Source of the DNA: JAADFF01 sp013153035
GTDB lineage: Bacteria; Coprothermobacterota; Coprothermobacteria; Coprothermobacterales; JAADFF01
Length of the DNA stretch: 64,000 nt
Assembly (NCBI GenBank): GCA_026184435.1
Contig: CP046447.1
Direction: 5' to 3' (one strand)
The notes beneath the pieces were generated by a model, which was not told the DNA's origin, ran no database searches, and saw only the letters and a list, made by a program, of their open reading frames with translations. A program made the position numbers and the translations under genes. This document shows, piece after piece, positions 44,453 through 54,800 of the stretch; the first letter of the stretch is position 1; every line of letters starts with the position of its first letter.

Positions 44453-45837
44453 TGTGATCTACCCCCTATCTTCATGCGGGTTCTTAGATGTGGCCCACCA
44501 CCGTCAACCTTGGCAGGTTGGAATTTGCCACAGTGACCTGTACCCATCTCCAGCTTTATGTCGTTTCCTACCATGTCTACATGGCTAAGCACCTCGAATG
44601 CCTGTCCCGATATGGTGGCAGATTTTACAGGGTGAGCTATCTTACCGTTTTTAATGCGATACGCTTCTCCTACACCAAACATAAACTCGGCATTGGCATC
44701 GGCCTGACCGCCACCAAATGCCGTTACCATGAGATAACCATCGTCTGTGGCCTCAATCATTGCCTCCAGAGTATCGTTACCTGGAAGTATGTATGTATTT
44801 CTCATCCTCACAATGGGCTCGTCCATATACAGCCATGCCCTGCTATTGCCCGTGTTGTCAAGCCCCAGTTTCTGGGATGTAATGCTATCTGTCATATAAC
44901 CCTTTAATATGCCTTTTTCTATGATGATTGCCTCTTTGGCTTCAGACCCCTCATCGTCAAAGGGTAGCCAGCCTGAGGCATATGGGGCAAAGTCAGGATG
45001 TGGATGGTCTACTAGTGTGATTTTTTCTGATGCCACTTTTTGTCCCAGTTTGCCTGCTGTAATAGATCCAGATAGCACAAAGTCTGCCTCTACAGTATGT
45101 CCTATGGCCTCGTGAGAAAGTAGACCTACCAGTTCGGGAGCTAGTATGACGATAGCTTCTCCACTTTCTGGATATGGTGCATGAAGATTCTGAAGAAGTA
45201 CTTTGGCGACCTTGTCAATTTTGCCATGTGGGTCAAAAGAGAGCATATCGCCCCAGCCACCTGTTATACCAATACCCTCGGCATATTCTTCCCTATCTCC
45301 ATTTTCTTCGGCCATTGCAAATGCAATGAGCTCAAGGTTGGGATATTTGGTATACGCTTTAGTTCCATCGGTATTCATGATCCACTTTTCATCAAGCAGT
45401 TCTGTATATCTTACTATAGATGAGATAATACGGTTGTCTGTGTTTTTCAGTCTGTTGTCAAGCTCCAGTATAAGGTTAACCTTATCTCTTAGTGAAACGG
45501 TTTCTGCGGGTATGGTGATTTTAGGAGGAAAAAACTCTCCTATCACAGGATGGATAAGAGGTTTGATGTTTTCATGAATGCCTATGACCTTGGCACCTGC
45601 AGTGGCTTTTTCGAGAGCTTCTTTTAGCCCCGATGGGGATATATCCGATGTATAGGCGAATCCCCATGCTCCCTCTATATACACCCTGACCGATACTCCC
45701 ATCTTTTCGTCAAACTTGTTTTCTGTGACAATACCGTTTTCTACACGAATAGTTCTCACTTGTCTACGGTGCAGTCTGACCTGTGTGTGGTAGATTGAAT
45801 GTAGTCCATGTTTTAAAGTGTTAAAAATATCTTTCAT
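44449..45837 (-). CDS. tldD: TldD-type zinc metalloprotease subunit
   Basis: A 462-residue catalytic TldD subunit. The metal motif HEAIGH (HExxxH) is at residues 242-247, in the usual context LLSHEAIGHTVEADF. The C-terminal segment GTGHCGKFQPAKVDGGGPHL is also typical. Length normal. The ATG follows GGGAGGGG. It is divergent from the second 694-residue receptor, 89 bases between starts, so the protease pair and the receptor may share control signals. Confidence 0.94.
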   Translation of the reverse strand: MKDIFNTLKHGLHSIYHTQVRLHRRQVRTIRVENGIVTENKFDEKMGVSVRVYIEGAWGFAYTSDISPSGLKEALEKATAGAKVIGIHENIKPLIHPVIGEFFPPKITIPAETVSLRDKVNLILELDNRLKNTDNRIISSIVRYTELLDEKWIMNTDGTKAYTKYPNLELIAFAMAEENGDREEYAEGIGITGGWGDMLSFDPHGKIDKVAKVLLQNLHAPYPESGEAIVILAPELVGLLSHEAIGHTVEADFVLSGSITAGKLGQKVASEKITLVDHPHPDFAPYASGWLPFDDEGSEAKEAIIIEKGILKGYMTDSITSQKLGLDNTGNSRAWLYMDEPIVRMRNTYILPGNDTLEAMIEATDDGYLMVTAFGGGQADANAEFMFGVGEAYRIKNGKIAHPVKSATISGQAFEVLSHVDMVGNDIKLEMGTGHCGKFQPAKVDGGGPHLRTRMKIGGRSQ

Positions 45838-45926
45838 GTCATCCCCTCCCTTCTGTAGGATATTATACGGCTTTTCAACTTATAATGGATAATTAACTGG
45901 TATATGTTTTTTGGAGGTGATGCCTT

Positions 45927-48011
45927 GTGCGAATAGGCAAGAATGTTATCTTGTATTTTGTTATGTTTGCTATTGCCATGGTTATGTTCTATGGCATATG
46001 GTCTGCTGTGGATATTCATAAATATTCACCAGAGATAATCCTTGATAGGTGGTATACATCAGATGGTGAATTATTCCCATTATCCAGCAAACTAGTAAAT
46101 AACAACGAGTTTAAGTCGATAGAGTTATACACGACTTTCTCTGTAAATAGTGACGATTTATATTATCTTGTTCTTCCCCGCGTTGATGCAGGAGGAGGAT
46201 ATATATTATATATAGATGGCAAAGAAATAGCTTCAAGAGACCTTGGTAAGGCCAAATACCTGAACTTGTGGCACAAAACAGAGGTTTATCCCGTTCATCT
46301 TTCCTCTGGTAATCATAAATTGACGCTAAAGCTGACATATCTTCACACATATGGTTTTTCTGCAACTCCGCCATTTCTTTCAAGGAGTGCGTACAGTGTC
46401 TTTTCATTCAGAGATATCTTCAATTTCTGGAACGAATGGATATATGTAGCTAGCGGTTCTATTATGCTTATCATGGGATTTATCTTCCTCATGCTTGCCT
46501 TGCTTACCGGTAGTCGTATGAAAAAATACTGGCTACTTGGAAGTGCTTTTATTGTGTTGTCTATAACAAGTTTTGATTATGTAGCCGTCAACATCCCTAT
46601 AAATTACCTTCTCTTTAAGAAAATCGTTGTAGATGCCATGCTTATTGGTGTTGGCTTATACCTCGAGGCTATGATTCTGTTTCTTAGGGACCTGAAGAAG
46701 TGGGAACAGAATGTATTTTATGGTCATTATATACTGGCATCACTCATTACCATATTTAGCCCCACATTGTATATCTATAAGACCCTTTATAACTACTACT
46801 ATCTGGCCCTGATACTATTGTATGTTTATGTGCTTGTTGTCTACATCAGTAAGGCTGTATACCGTATAGATCGCATTATTCTTGGTGGTCTGGCATTTCT
46901 TGGTGCTTCGTATGTGCTTGCTATACTTGACGTTGTTGGCATTATTACATTGCCTGTTCTTGCTACATCTATCGGACTTCTTGGTGCTTCTGTGCTTAGT
47001 AGCATTGCCCTTCTTGTTGACTTTGCCGATGTATACGCCGAGGCCCTCAGAGCTAGGGCTGAATCGGAGCGTGCCCGTGAGCGTATACAGAATATTCTTG
47101 CAGAAGTAGAACAGGAAACTGTATCTATTGAAGATGTTATGAGGGGGCTAGAAAATATTAGTGAGAAGGTAGCTCTGGCTTCTAAAGATATGGAACAGGT
47201 GGCAGGGACTCTAGAAGAAAAAACGGATATCTTATCCCGTGCTGCATCATCTATTTCCGATAATATTGATGGTATTAAAGCTGCAGCAGCTTCTCTGTCT
47301 CATAGTGCATCTGAACTTGCCTCTTTTTCTCAGAAGATGGAGAGAGAAGTCTCTGATGATATTGATAAGCTGACTCATATTATTAGTGTGTTTGAAAATG
47401 TTGGTAGACAGATGGAGGATATTAATGCCCTGACATCTGAATTTCAGCGTGTGTCTGAAAACGTTGGTGCTATTGTAGAGGAAATTACTGGTATTGCAGA
47501 TAAGACTAACCTCCTTGCCCTCAATGCCGCTATTGAGGCAGCCCGTGCCGGTGAGGCGGGCAAGGGGTTTGCCGTTGTGGCCGATGAGGTAAGAAAGCTT
47601 GCAGAGATGTCAAAGGCATCTGCTGCTAAGATACAGGAAATCATGTCTGGACTATCAAAATTTGCCACAACCCTTGCAAATGATGTGCATAAAACAACAG
47701 ATGATCTTAAAGAGGCTATTAAGGGAAGTATATCTGTTTCTCAGGGGCTTGAGGAGACATCAGAAGATGTGAAGAAACTTGCAGCCATGTCAGATGATCT
47801 GGCTGCTGTATCTGAGGAACTTTCTGCTTCTACTGTGGAAGTTGGTGATTCCATGGAGAGACTTACACAGCTAACAGATCTTATTGATAACCTTGCTGGA
47901 AAGCTCTCTGATATTGCGGAGGACCAGAGAAAGTTGTCTGACAATCTTGTAAATAGTGCAGAAAAACTTGGTACAGATATTAATCATCTTAAGAGAGTAT
48001 TGTCTGAGTAA
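45927..48011 (+). CDS. 7TM-type methyl-accepting chemoreceptor, second paralog
   Basis: A 694-residue receptor of exactly the same length and plan as the one at 41070. It has helix 1 (about 7-28), a beta-rich outer domain (YYLVLPRVDAGGGYILYIDG, then GNHKLTLKLTYLHTYGF), about seven membrane helices (about 173-372), a coiled coil and the signalling tip NLLALNAAIEAARAGEAGKG at the same position. The cytoplasmic part is closely similar to the paralog while the sensor has diverged, suggesting different ligands. GTG start behind GGAGGTGAT. No clear terminator follows. Confidence 0.85.
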   Translation: MRIGKNVILYFVMFAIAMVMFYGIWSAVDIHKYSPEIILDRWYTSDGELFPLSSKLVNNNEFKSIELYTTFSVNSDDLYYLVLPRVDAGGGYILYIDGKEIASRDLGKAKYLNLWHKTEVYPVHLSSGNHKLTLKLTYLHTYGFSATPPFLSRSAYSVFSFRDIFNFWNEWIYVASGSIMLIMGFIFLMLALLTGSRMKKYWLLGSAFIVLSITSFDYVAVNIPINYLLFKKIVVDAMLIGVGLYLEAMILFLRDLKKWEQNVFYGHYILASLITIFSPTLYIYKTLYNYYYLALILLYVYVLVVYISKAVYRIDRIILGGLAFLGASYVLAILDVVGIITLPVLATSIGLLGASVLSSIALLVDFADVYAEALRARAESERARERIQNILAEVEQETVSIEDVMRGLENISEKVALASKDMEQVAGTLEEKTDILSRAASSISDNIDGIKAAAASLSHSASELASFSQKMEREVSDDIDKLTHIISVFENVGRQMEDINALTSEFQRVSENVGAIVEEITGIADKTNLLALNAAIEAARAGEAGKGFAVVADEVRKLAEMSKASAAKIQEIMSGLSKFATTLANDVHKTTDDLKEAIKGSISVSQGLEETSEDVKKLAAMSDDLAAVSEELSASTVEVGDSMERLTQLTDLIDNLAGKLSDIAEDQRKLSDNLVNSAEKLGTDINHLKRVLSE

Positions 48012-48028
48012 TTGTGTTGGTGAGATTT

Positions 48029-48100
48029 ATGCAGGTGCATTTGGATAAGTATGCCACCTTTGTGGTATAATTTAACCGTGAAAAGGTGCAGGTGCACCTG
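48029..48100 (+). promoter_or_regulatory. promoter of the SLH substrate-binding protein, flanked by two related inverted repeats
   Basis: The extended -10 TGGTATAAT is at 48063-48071; TTGGAT (48041-48046) may be the -35 with a 19-base spacer. Site 1, ATGCA-GG-TGCAT (48029-48040), lies about 43 bases before the expected start. Site 2, AGGTGCA-GG-TGCACCT (48084-48099), lies about 13 bases after it. Both share TGCAGGTGCA with the same GG centre, as expected for two operators of one dimeric regulator. Site 2 could also fold in the mRNA leader. Confidence 0.6.
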
Positions 48101-48139
48101 TGAAACCTTAAAAACCCTCGAAAGGAGGAGATGTGCGAC

Positions 48140-50614
48140 ATGAGGAAGTATGTTGTTCTTCTCGTGGCCGTCGCCATCGCCCTGTCTGCAGTAGTAGCTG
48201 TTGTGCCTGCAAAGGCAGCAGGGTTTAGCGATGTGCCATCTAATTATTGGGCTTACAAGTACATTACAAGACTTGCCGATGAAGGCATAGTGACAGGTAT
48301 GGGTGGGGGTAAGTTTGGCCCCGAGCAGAATCTTACCCGTGCACAGATGGCAGTTATAGCTGTTAGACTTGCCGGTGTTAATGCCGATAAGTATGCCAAT
48401 GCAAAGGCCACTTTCAAGGATGTCACAGATCCTAATAAGTGGTACTACAAATGGGTCTATGCAGCTCTCAAGACAGGTATCGTTAAGGGTTATCCCGATG
48501 GTACATTCAGACCTGATAAGAAGGTTACACGTGCAGAGCTTATCGTCATGGCCGAGCGTCTTTATAAGATTGTTAATGGTATCGATCTTGAAAAGACCGT
48601 TCTTCCTGAGCTGAAGAAAAAGCCTTACTTCCCAGCTCTCCGTGCTTCTGATGAAGCTAAGTATCGTAACCACTGGGCTGCTTACTATGCAACCCTTGCT
48701 ATTCTTCCACAGTACCAGCTCATTAACTGGCGTGAGCCTGGTCGTGTTATTGCCCTTGATGCTCCAGCAACCCGTGCAGAAATGGCCTATTCCATTTATA
48801 AGGTTAAATATCCTGTAAGAATGGGTGGTACCCTCAAGGTTATTATCGAGCAGGAGCCTAAGACACTGTTTGGTTTGCTCGACTCTATGGCTGCTATGAC
48901 ACAGATTCTTGCTCCTACAGGATATGGATTCCTTGCAGATGATTACCATGGTAATCTTTGGGGTGACCTTGCATATGATGTACCTACACTTGAGAATGGT
49001 ATGTTGAAGGTCGGACCAAAGGATAAGAATGGTGATTATCAGCCTCTTATGACTCTTACTCTTCCTAATGGAGATAAGAAGAAGATCTATATGATTACAC
49101 AGTATAAGATTCGCCCAGGTACAAAGTGGGCAGATGGTGCTCCACTAACACTTGATGATATTATCTTCTACAACCTTCTTCAGCTTACACCTGGTATGAG
49201 AACACCAGGTACATATCCAAATGACCATATTGCTCTTATTGAAAAGGTAGATAACCAGACCATCAGATTCTATTGGACAGAGATCAACCCATATGCACCA
49301 ATCGGTGCTGGTCTTGGTGCATATCCAAAGCACTGGTTCGAGAAGAATGTTCTTCACAAGACCTTGACATTCCCAGCAAAGTCCTACTTCATGACAAAGA
49401 TTACAGAGGATGGAGATTATATTGCCGATCAGTCCATCCTTATTTCTAAGGACATCACAAACTTCATGGCTTCTAAGGCTCAGGATATTATGGCATCTTC
49501 TTTCAACGATAAGCCACTGGGCAATGGTGCCTATGAGGTTTCTAAGTGGCAGAAGGGTCAGTCTATCGAGCTTGTTACAAACAGAAATGCATGGCTTGGC
49601 CGTGGTTTGTTTGACAAGGTTATCTTCTCCTTCAAGTCTCCTGAGACAGCTCAGAACGAGCTTCGCTCCAAGAGAGCAGATGTTGCCATCATGGTTATCA
49701 ATGCTCAGGCAGCTCGTGCTCTGAGGAGAGAGCAGACATTCATGAGAAACTACAACCTTATAGATATGGGTTCTGCTTTCTGGGAGCACTGGACAGTTAA
49801 CTTTGACGATCCTAACAATCTGCCATCTAATCCTACATACAACACACCATATAACCACCCACTGTTCAAGTATAAAGAGGTCAGACAGGCTCTTTCCTTT
49901 GCTCTGAATAGAAAAGAAGTCATCGACCGTGTCTACTATGGTGGTCGTATGGTATGTCACTCCTTCATCATTCCTGGCACATGGCCATACTGGAGCGAGA
50001 TTGACAATATAGTTAAGTACGACCCAGCTAAGGTTGAGCCACTTCTTCTGAAGGCTGGCTTCACCAAGCAGAATGGTGTATGGGTATCTCCAGAGGGTAA
50101 GAAGTTTGAGTTCTCTGTTGTAACAACAACAAGATCTGACCGTAAGCAGTCTCTGGAAATCTTTGCACAGCAGTTGAAGAAGTATGGTATTATCATGCAT
50201 CCAGAGACACAGACAGCTCGTACACTCTTTGGTGAGACCATTTGGATAAGAGCCTTTGATGCAACAGAGTTTGCATGGGGTTCTGGTTCTGCCCTTGAAC
50301 AGGGTGGAAGATCTCTCTACCACTCTTCTCAGATTCCTGATCCTGCTAATGATAAATGGGGTCAGAACCTTTCCGGTTTCAGAAACAAACAGATGGATGC
50401 AGCAATTGACATGGCATTCAAGAATGTTGACCGTAAGACCAGACGTGAAGGTTATATTGAGATGCAGAAGGTATGGGCAGAGTGGCTGCCAGAGATTCCA
50501 CTATCCTGGTATGATACCCACGACGCAGTTATTAAGACACTTGAAGGCTTCGATATGAAGTTTGATGTGGGTGCCCACACCTGGAATATGGAGTACTGGT
50601 ACAAGGAGCAGTAA
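48140..50614 (+). CDS. oppA: SLH-anchored oligopeptide-binding protein (SBP family 5)
   Basis: An 824-residue exported protein. A signal peptide (about 1-28, cut near PAKAA) precedes two clear SLH domains (FSDVPSNYWAYKYITRLADE, about 29-80, and FKDVTDPNKWYYKWVYAALK, about 93-150) and a weaker third one (about 170-230). The rest (about 240-820) is a family 5 extracellular solute-binding domain, as in OppA/DppA. SLH domains bind pyruvylated wall polymers, so the receptor is probably held in the wall instead of by a lipid anchor. ATG 48140 lies nine bases after GGAGGAG; ATG 48131 is too close. Codon choice looks highly biased, fitting high expression. The permease genes follow after a terminator. 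Confidence 0.92.
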   Translation: MRKYVVLLVAVAIALSAVVAVVPAKAAGFSDVPSNYWAYKYITRLADEGIVTGMGGGKFGPEQNLTRAQMAVIAVRLAGVNADKYANAKATFKDVTDPNKWYYKWVYAALKTGIVKGYPDGTFRPDKKVTRAELIVMAERLYKIVNGIDLEKTVLPELKKKPYFPALRASDEAKYRNHWAAYYATLAILPQYQLINWREPGRVIALDAPATRAEMAYSIYKVKYPVRMGGTLKVIIEQEPKTLFGLLDSMAAMTQILAPTGYGFLADDYHGNLWGDLAYDVPTLENGMLKVGPKDKNGDYQPLMTLTLPNGDKKKIYMITQYKIRPGTKWADGAPLTLDDIIFYNLLQLTPGMRTPGTYPNDHIALIEKVDNQTIRFYWTEINPYAPIGAGLGAYPKHWFEKNVLHKTLTFPAKSYFMTKITEDGDYIADQSILISKDITNFMASKAQDIMASSFNDKPLGNGAYEVSKWQKGQSIELVTNRNAWLGRGLFDKVIFSFKSPETAQNELRSKRADVAIMVINAQAARALRREQTFMRNYNLIDMGSAFWEHWTVNFDDPNNLPSNPTYNTPYNHPLFKYKEVRQALSFALNRKEVIDRVYYGGRMVCHSFIIPGTWPYWSEIDNIVKYDPAKVEPLLLKAGFTKQNGVWVSPEGKKFEFSVVTTTRSDRKQSLEIFAQQLKKYGIIMHPETQTARTLFGETIWIRAFDATEFAWGSGSALEQGGRSLYHSSQIPDPANDKWGQNLSGFRNKQMDAAIDMAFKNVDRKTRREGYIEMQKVWAEWLPEIPLSWYDTHDAVIKTLEGFDMKFDVGAHTWNMEYWYKEQ

Positions 50615-50636
50615 TAACTGCTATTAATTGACCTTG

Positions 50637-50672
50637 AAGGAGGGAGCTTTGTCTCCCTCCTTTTGCTTTTTT
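50637..50672 (+). terminator. strong Rho-independent terminator after the binding-protein gene
   Basis: A 10-bp stem, AAGGAGGGAG (50637-50646) with CTCCCTCCTT (50653-50662), loop CTTTGT, then TTGCTTTTTT. It uncouples the binding-protein message from the permease and ATPase genes. Confidence 0.92.
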
Positions 50673-50778
50673 GATAATATTGAGATAAATATATACCGCC
50701 CCTTGAAGATTTGCTTTTTTATTCTCTATAATTTATGCAATTATATGTGTATATATTATGATGCCTTTTTCGACTTTT

Positions 50779-50828
50779 ATGCATCTTAAGATGCATTTTT
50801 TATCTGGTTTCCCATATCGTGATATAAT
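50779..50828 (+). promoter_or_regulatory. palindrome and extended -10 promoter of the oppBCDF operon
   Basis: An 18-base perfect palindrome, ATGCATCTTAAGATGCAT, lies at 50779-50796. Downstream is the extended -10 TGATATAAT at 50820-50828, about 57 bases before the GTG of the first permease gene. No good -35 is seen. The palindrome is centred near -47 and could bind an activator; it is followed by T6, so a weak terminator-like fold is also possible. The remaining bases of the 271-base gap are AT-rich and hold no gene I can see. Confidence 0.5.
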
Positions 50829-50885
50829 ATCTGTTGAACTATTGCCTAATAGAAGGCGACATTATGAGGAAAGGGGTGTAGGGTA

Positions 50886-51860
50886 GTGTTAAATTACATT
50901 ATCCGCAGGCTACTAGGGCTGATACCTACTTTTATTATTATCACCCTTGTAGCATTTTTTGTGCTAACGCTCATGGGAGATCCCTTTGAGCAAATGAAGA
51001 TGAATCCTCAGATCCCCAAAGGTCAGATAGAAAGATTGCGTAGACAGTGGGGATTTGATCAGCCGTGGTTTATTCGTTATGTTAAATGGTTTATTTCATT
51101 TATGCAGGGAAATTGGGGACCTTCGATTTCCCAAAATCCAACAGATGTATACCATGCTGTAATGGAGCGAATACCGATTTCGTTGTATCTGGGTATTTAC
51201 ACAATTATTCTCCAACTGTTGATAGCGTTGCCGCTTGGTATATTTACGGCTATCAAGCAATACACAATCTGGGATAATTTGGTAACATTCCTTGTGTTTC
51301 TGGGATTATCCATGCCATCGTTCTTTGCCGGTGTCTTATCCCTGTACTACTTTGCCGGTGTTTTGAAAATATTCCCCAATGGCGGTATAGGTCCTGACAC
51401 CTTCTATACATCGGATTACACTTTCTATCAAGTTTACCTTGTTAGAAGTTACTACCTTATGCTTCCGGTTGTCATTTGGGGTATTCTGTTTTCTGGTGGT
51501 TTGCTTAGATATGTTAGAAGTGCCATGCTTGAGGTCATGAATCAGGATTATATCCGTACAGCTCGTGCTAAAGGTCTTCCTGAAGAAGTTGTCATTAGAA
51601 AGCATGCTCTGAAGAACACTATGGTTACACTGGTTACCATATTGGTTCTTATGATACCGGGTATTATTGGTGGCGGTATTATTACAGAGCAAATATTTAA
51701 TATTCGTGGTATTGGTAAGCTCATGTGGACAGGTCTTAACCAACAGGATATTCCCCTTGTTATGGCCATTCTTATTATTCAGTCTGTGCTTACCCTGTTT
51801 GCCAACCTACTTGCCGACATTCTCTATGGTGTTATTGACCCAAGAGTACGCTACAGCTAA
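50886..51860 (+). CDS. oppB: oligopeptide ABC importer permease, OppB/DppB type
   Basis: A 324-residue permease of normal length with six helices. Family signatures are present: MLNYIIRRLLGLIPTFIII at the start and the EAA-type loop YIRTARAKGLPEEVVIRKHA that contacts the ATPases, then GGGIITEQIFNIRGIGKLMW. It forms half of the membrane pore with the OppC-type protein. GTG start behind AGGGGTG. The stop is 18 bases before the next gene. Confidence 0.95.
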   Translation: MLNYIIRRLLGLIPTFIIITLVAFFVLTLMGDPFEQMKMNPQIPKGQIERLRRQWGFDQPWFIRYVKWFISFMQGNWGPSISQNPTDVYHAVMERIPISLYLGIYTIILQLLIALPLGIFTAIKQYTIWDNLVTFLVFLGLSMPSFFAGVLSLYYFAGVLKIFPNGGIGPDTFYTSDYTFYQVYLVRSYYLMLPVVIWGILFSGGLLRYVRSAMLEVMNQDYIRTARAKGLPEEVVIRKHALKNTMVTLVTILVLMIPGIIGGGIITEQIFNIRGIGKLMWTGLNQQDIPLVMAILIIQSVLTLFANLLADILYGVIDPRVRYS

Positions 51861-51878
51861 TGAAAGGGGTGAATTGGT

Positions 51879-54800
51879 GTGGCTGAAAACAACAATGTAA
51901 AAAGCGAAAGACAGGAAAAGTCTTATTCATATTGGTCGATGGTATGGAGAAGATTTCGTAGGCATAAGCCTGCTGTTATCTCTCTTGTGTTGTTGATTAC
52001 TATATTCCTGTTTTCTTTCCTTGGTGGTCTTGTTTGGCGTATTCCACCAGATGAGACGATCCCATACAGGGATGTATTCAAAGATGTTATTTCTCGTACA
52101 GAGAAGCTGCCTTACTTTAACGACTTGAATAAGCAGGTTTTCTCCTATGCTGATGTATCAACTGATGATAAACTTATGACACTACTATATTCTGCTCCTG
52201 AACTCCAGAAACCGATTGAAAATGGTGCTCTTCCTATGGCTGTTGTTTTTGATTGGTTCAAGAATTTTACAGATGATGCTGAGAGAATGGCAGCTCAAGC
52301 AGATAAATATAATACTAATAGTAGGGATATGGAAAATGCATTTTCTCCGTATCTGGCCGTTATTTCAGTTATTGGTAATGAGATCAATGTCTATAATCAA
52401 CTTCAGAATAGCGTATATAATTTAACGTATAACGGTGAATCCTTCGTAGATATTCTTAAAGAGAATCCTAGAACATTTGATATTAATAAGAGAAAGTTCT
52501 TTATTAATGCCCTTAATAACCTTATTACTGTTATGCATTCTTCTCTTACTTTCTATCCACGAAAGGTTGATTTGCCCAGCAGCTATGCCGATACATTTGC
52601 TAAACTCCAGAATAAAGATAAAATTAGTGAGGTAAATACTCTTCTTTCTAACATAGAAAATGGTTTGCAGTCCTATAACGAGTATATAGAAAAACAAACC
52701 CTTTACCTCCAATCTCTTCAGAAAGCATTTGATTTTGTTGATAAGGCCTTTTCTTACAAAATAGAAGAGCAAAAGGCAGTGCTTGTGGAAAAGTACAAAA
52801 AGGAAGTGGGCTTTTATTCTGAAAAAGGTTGTGCATTTGAGGATCCCTGTTCCTTCTGCCAGGATGAGGGAGCGGCTTCTACTCTATGTAATATCCCTGA
52901 GGGTGAAGGTTGTCAGAATGAGGTTGTAGGAAAGTTATGTAATAACGATAAGCTTTTCAATGGAACTGACAATGAGCCTTCAGCGTGTGATCTGTGCGGT
53001 TATATGGCATCTAAATTTGCCGATACAACAGATTTTAGCCAGATTGATGCAATGCAGAATCCTTGCGCTGCAAAGATCTTCATGGAGGCTAAATGGAAGG
53101 GAGAATATGTTGAACCCATCTCTGATATAGAGAAAAAGATAGCTGCATATGAAAACTTTCCTAAAATTGATGATCTTAAGGCTCCTAAGAACATACCTTC
53201 TCTGACAGATTACGATTTTGTGAAAAGTGCATACGATGAAGAAATTAGCCGTATCAATTCGGAAATTTCTTACTATAAGAAGATAAAAGGTGCATTAAAA
53301 GATGCTGCACAGTACGCGCAGGCGGGTAAAACTACTGCTATATCTAAACGTATGTTTGCTGAAAAACTCAGAGAGCTATCAGGTATAGATAATGAAAAGG
53401 ATCCTCTGGTAAAGCAGAAAGTATATTCTTTTATTAAGGATCTTGCTTTCCAGGCGTGTGATCTTGAGAAGGATTGTAAGGATATTGTAAGTGTACTTTC
53501 TGATTATATTGATAACACCATTCGTCAAAGGGAGTCTGTTATTGCTAATATAAAGGCTGACCTTAAGGAATACAAGTCTACACTTAAAGACTTGGATTAT
53601 TATAGAAATATTGTTAATCAACTAAAGCAGAAGAAACCTTTCGAGTCTGTATTTAATGCTGCCAAGCCGCTTGTTGGTGATTTGAACATTATGCTTATTA
53701 TGAAAAACGATGCATTTCCGGTATATAAGGATTTGTTCGCTAAGGTTGAGCAGGATGTTAAACAAAACAAGGATAAATTCCAGTATGATACTCTTATTGT
53801 TGAAGACTTCAAAGACTTTGTTAATACATGGATTAAGCGGGAATTTCCACTTGACAAGTCCTACTATCCTAAATTCATTGTTAATCTAGCACAGATTCTT
53901 ATTCCCAACTTCGATCAGTATCTTGAAGAATATCTAACACAGAATGTACCAGATTATCAAAGCATGTCTTATGAAGAACAGGAAAAAGTTAAAGCTATCT
54001 ACGGAGCAGAGTTTGTAAAGAGTATTATTAATTCTCCCCAGCAAGCGGAGGTATATCTATTTGGTAAGGGCGCACAGCAAGCATGTAATAGTGGAAATAT
54101 GTCTAATATAGCTGTTCAACAACTTGAGGCTATCTATAATTCTGCTCTTGTGGAGCGTTTAAGAGATATGAGGAAGGAACTTTATGGTGAAACATCTGTA
54201 ACATCTAATAATGGATGTCCTGCTATCTCTGACCTTGATTACATTTATTATGCGTATAACCAGTTTGCCTCATTTAAGTCTACTGTTGGTAGTTTCACAA
54301 CAGAACTTGAGTTTAAGGCCCATACATATGGCAAACTCTACTATGGATATGGTAAAGCTTGGTACGATGTTGCCGGTATCAAGGGTGAAAACGATCGAGA
54401 GGCACTGGCTAACCTTGTTGAGTTCCCTCACTTACCTATGTTCTCTCAGGGACACCCGCTGGGAACAGACGACAAAGGTAGAGATGTTCTAGCCAGACTG
54501 ATATTCGGTGGTCAGGTATCACTGCTTGTCGGTATATTGGCTGTTGTTATCTCTATTACCGTAGGTACTGTTATAGGTATTACATCTGGTTTCTACGGTG
54601 GTTGGTGGGATAACCTTGCCATGCGTTTCGTTGACATTATGATGAACATTCCATCTCTACCACTCTTGCTGGCGTTGTCACAGGCTCTTAGGAAATTCTC
54701 TAACTTCTTCTCTGAGACACTACACATGGGTGCTATCGGTGGTGCTATGCCTATAGCTCTGGTCTTGGCCATCTGGTCTTGGATGGGTCTTGCCCGTCTT

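Noticed and set aside
47984..50323. Long minus-strand open frames over the receptor end and the SLH binding protein.
   Set aside because: They are Cys- and His-rich shadows opposite strongly conserved coding sequence, without ribosome-binding sites.
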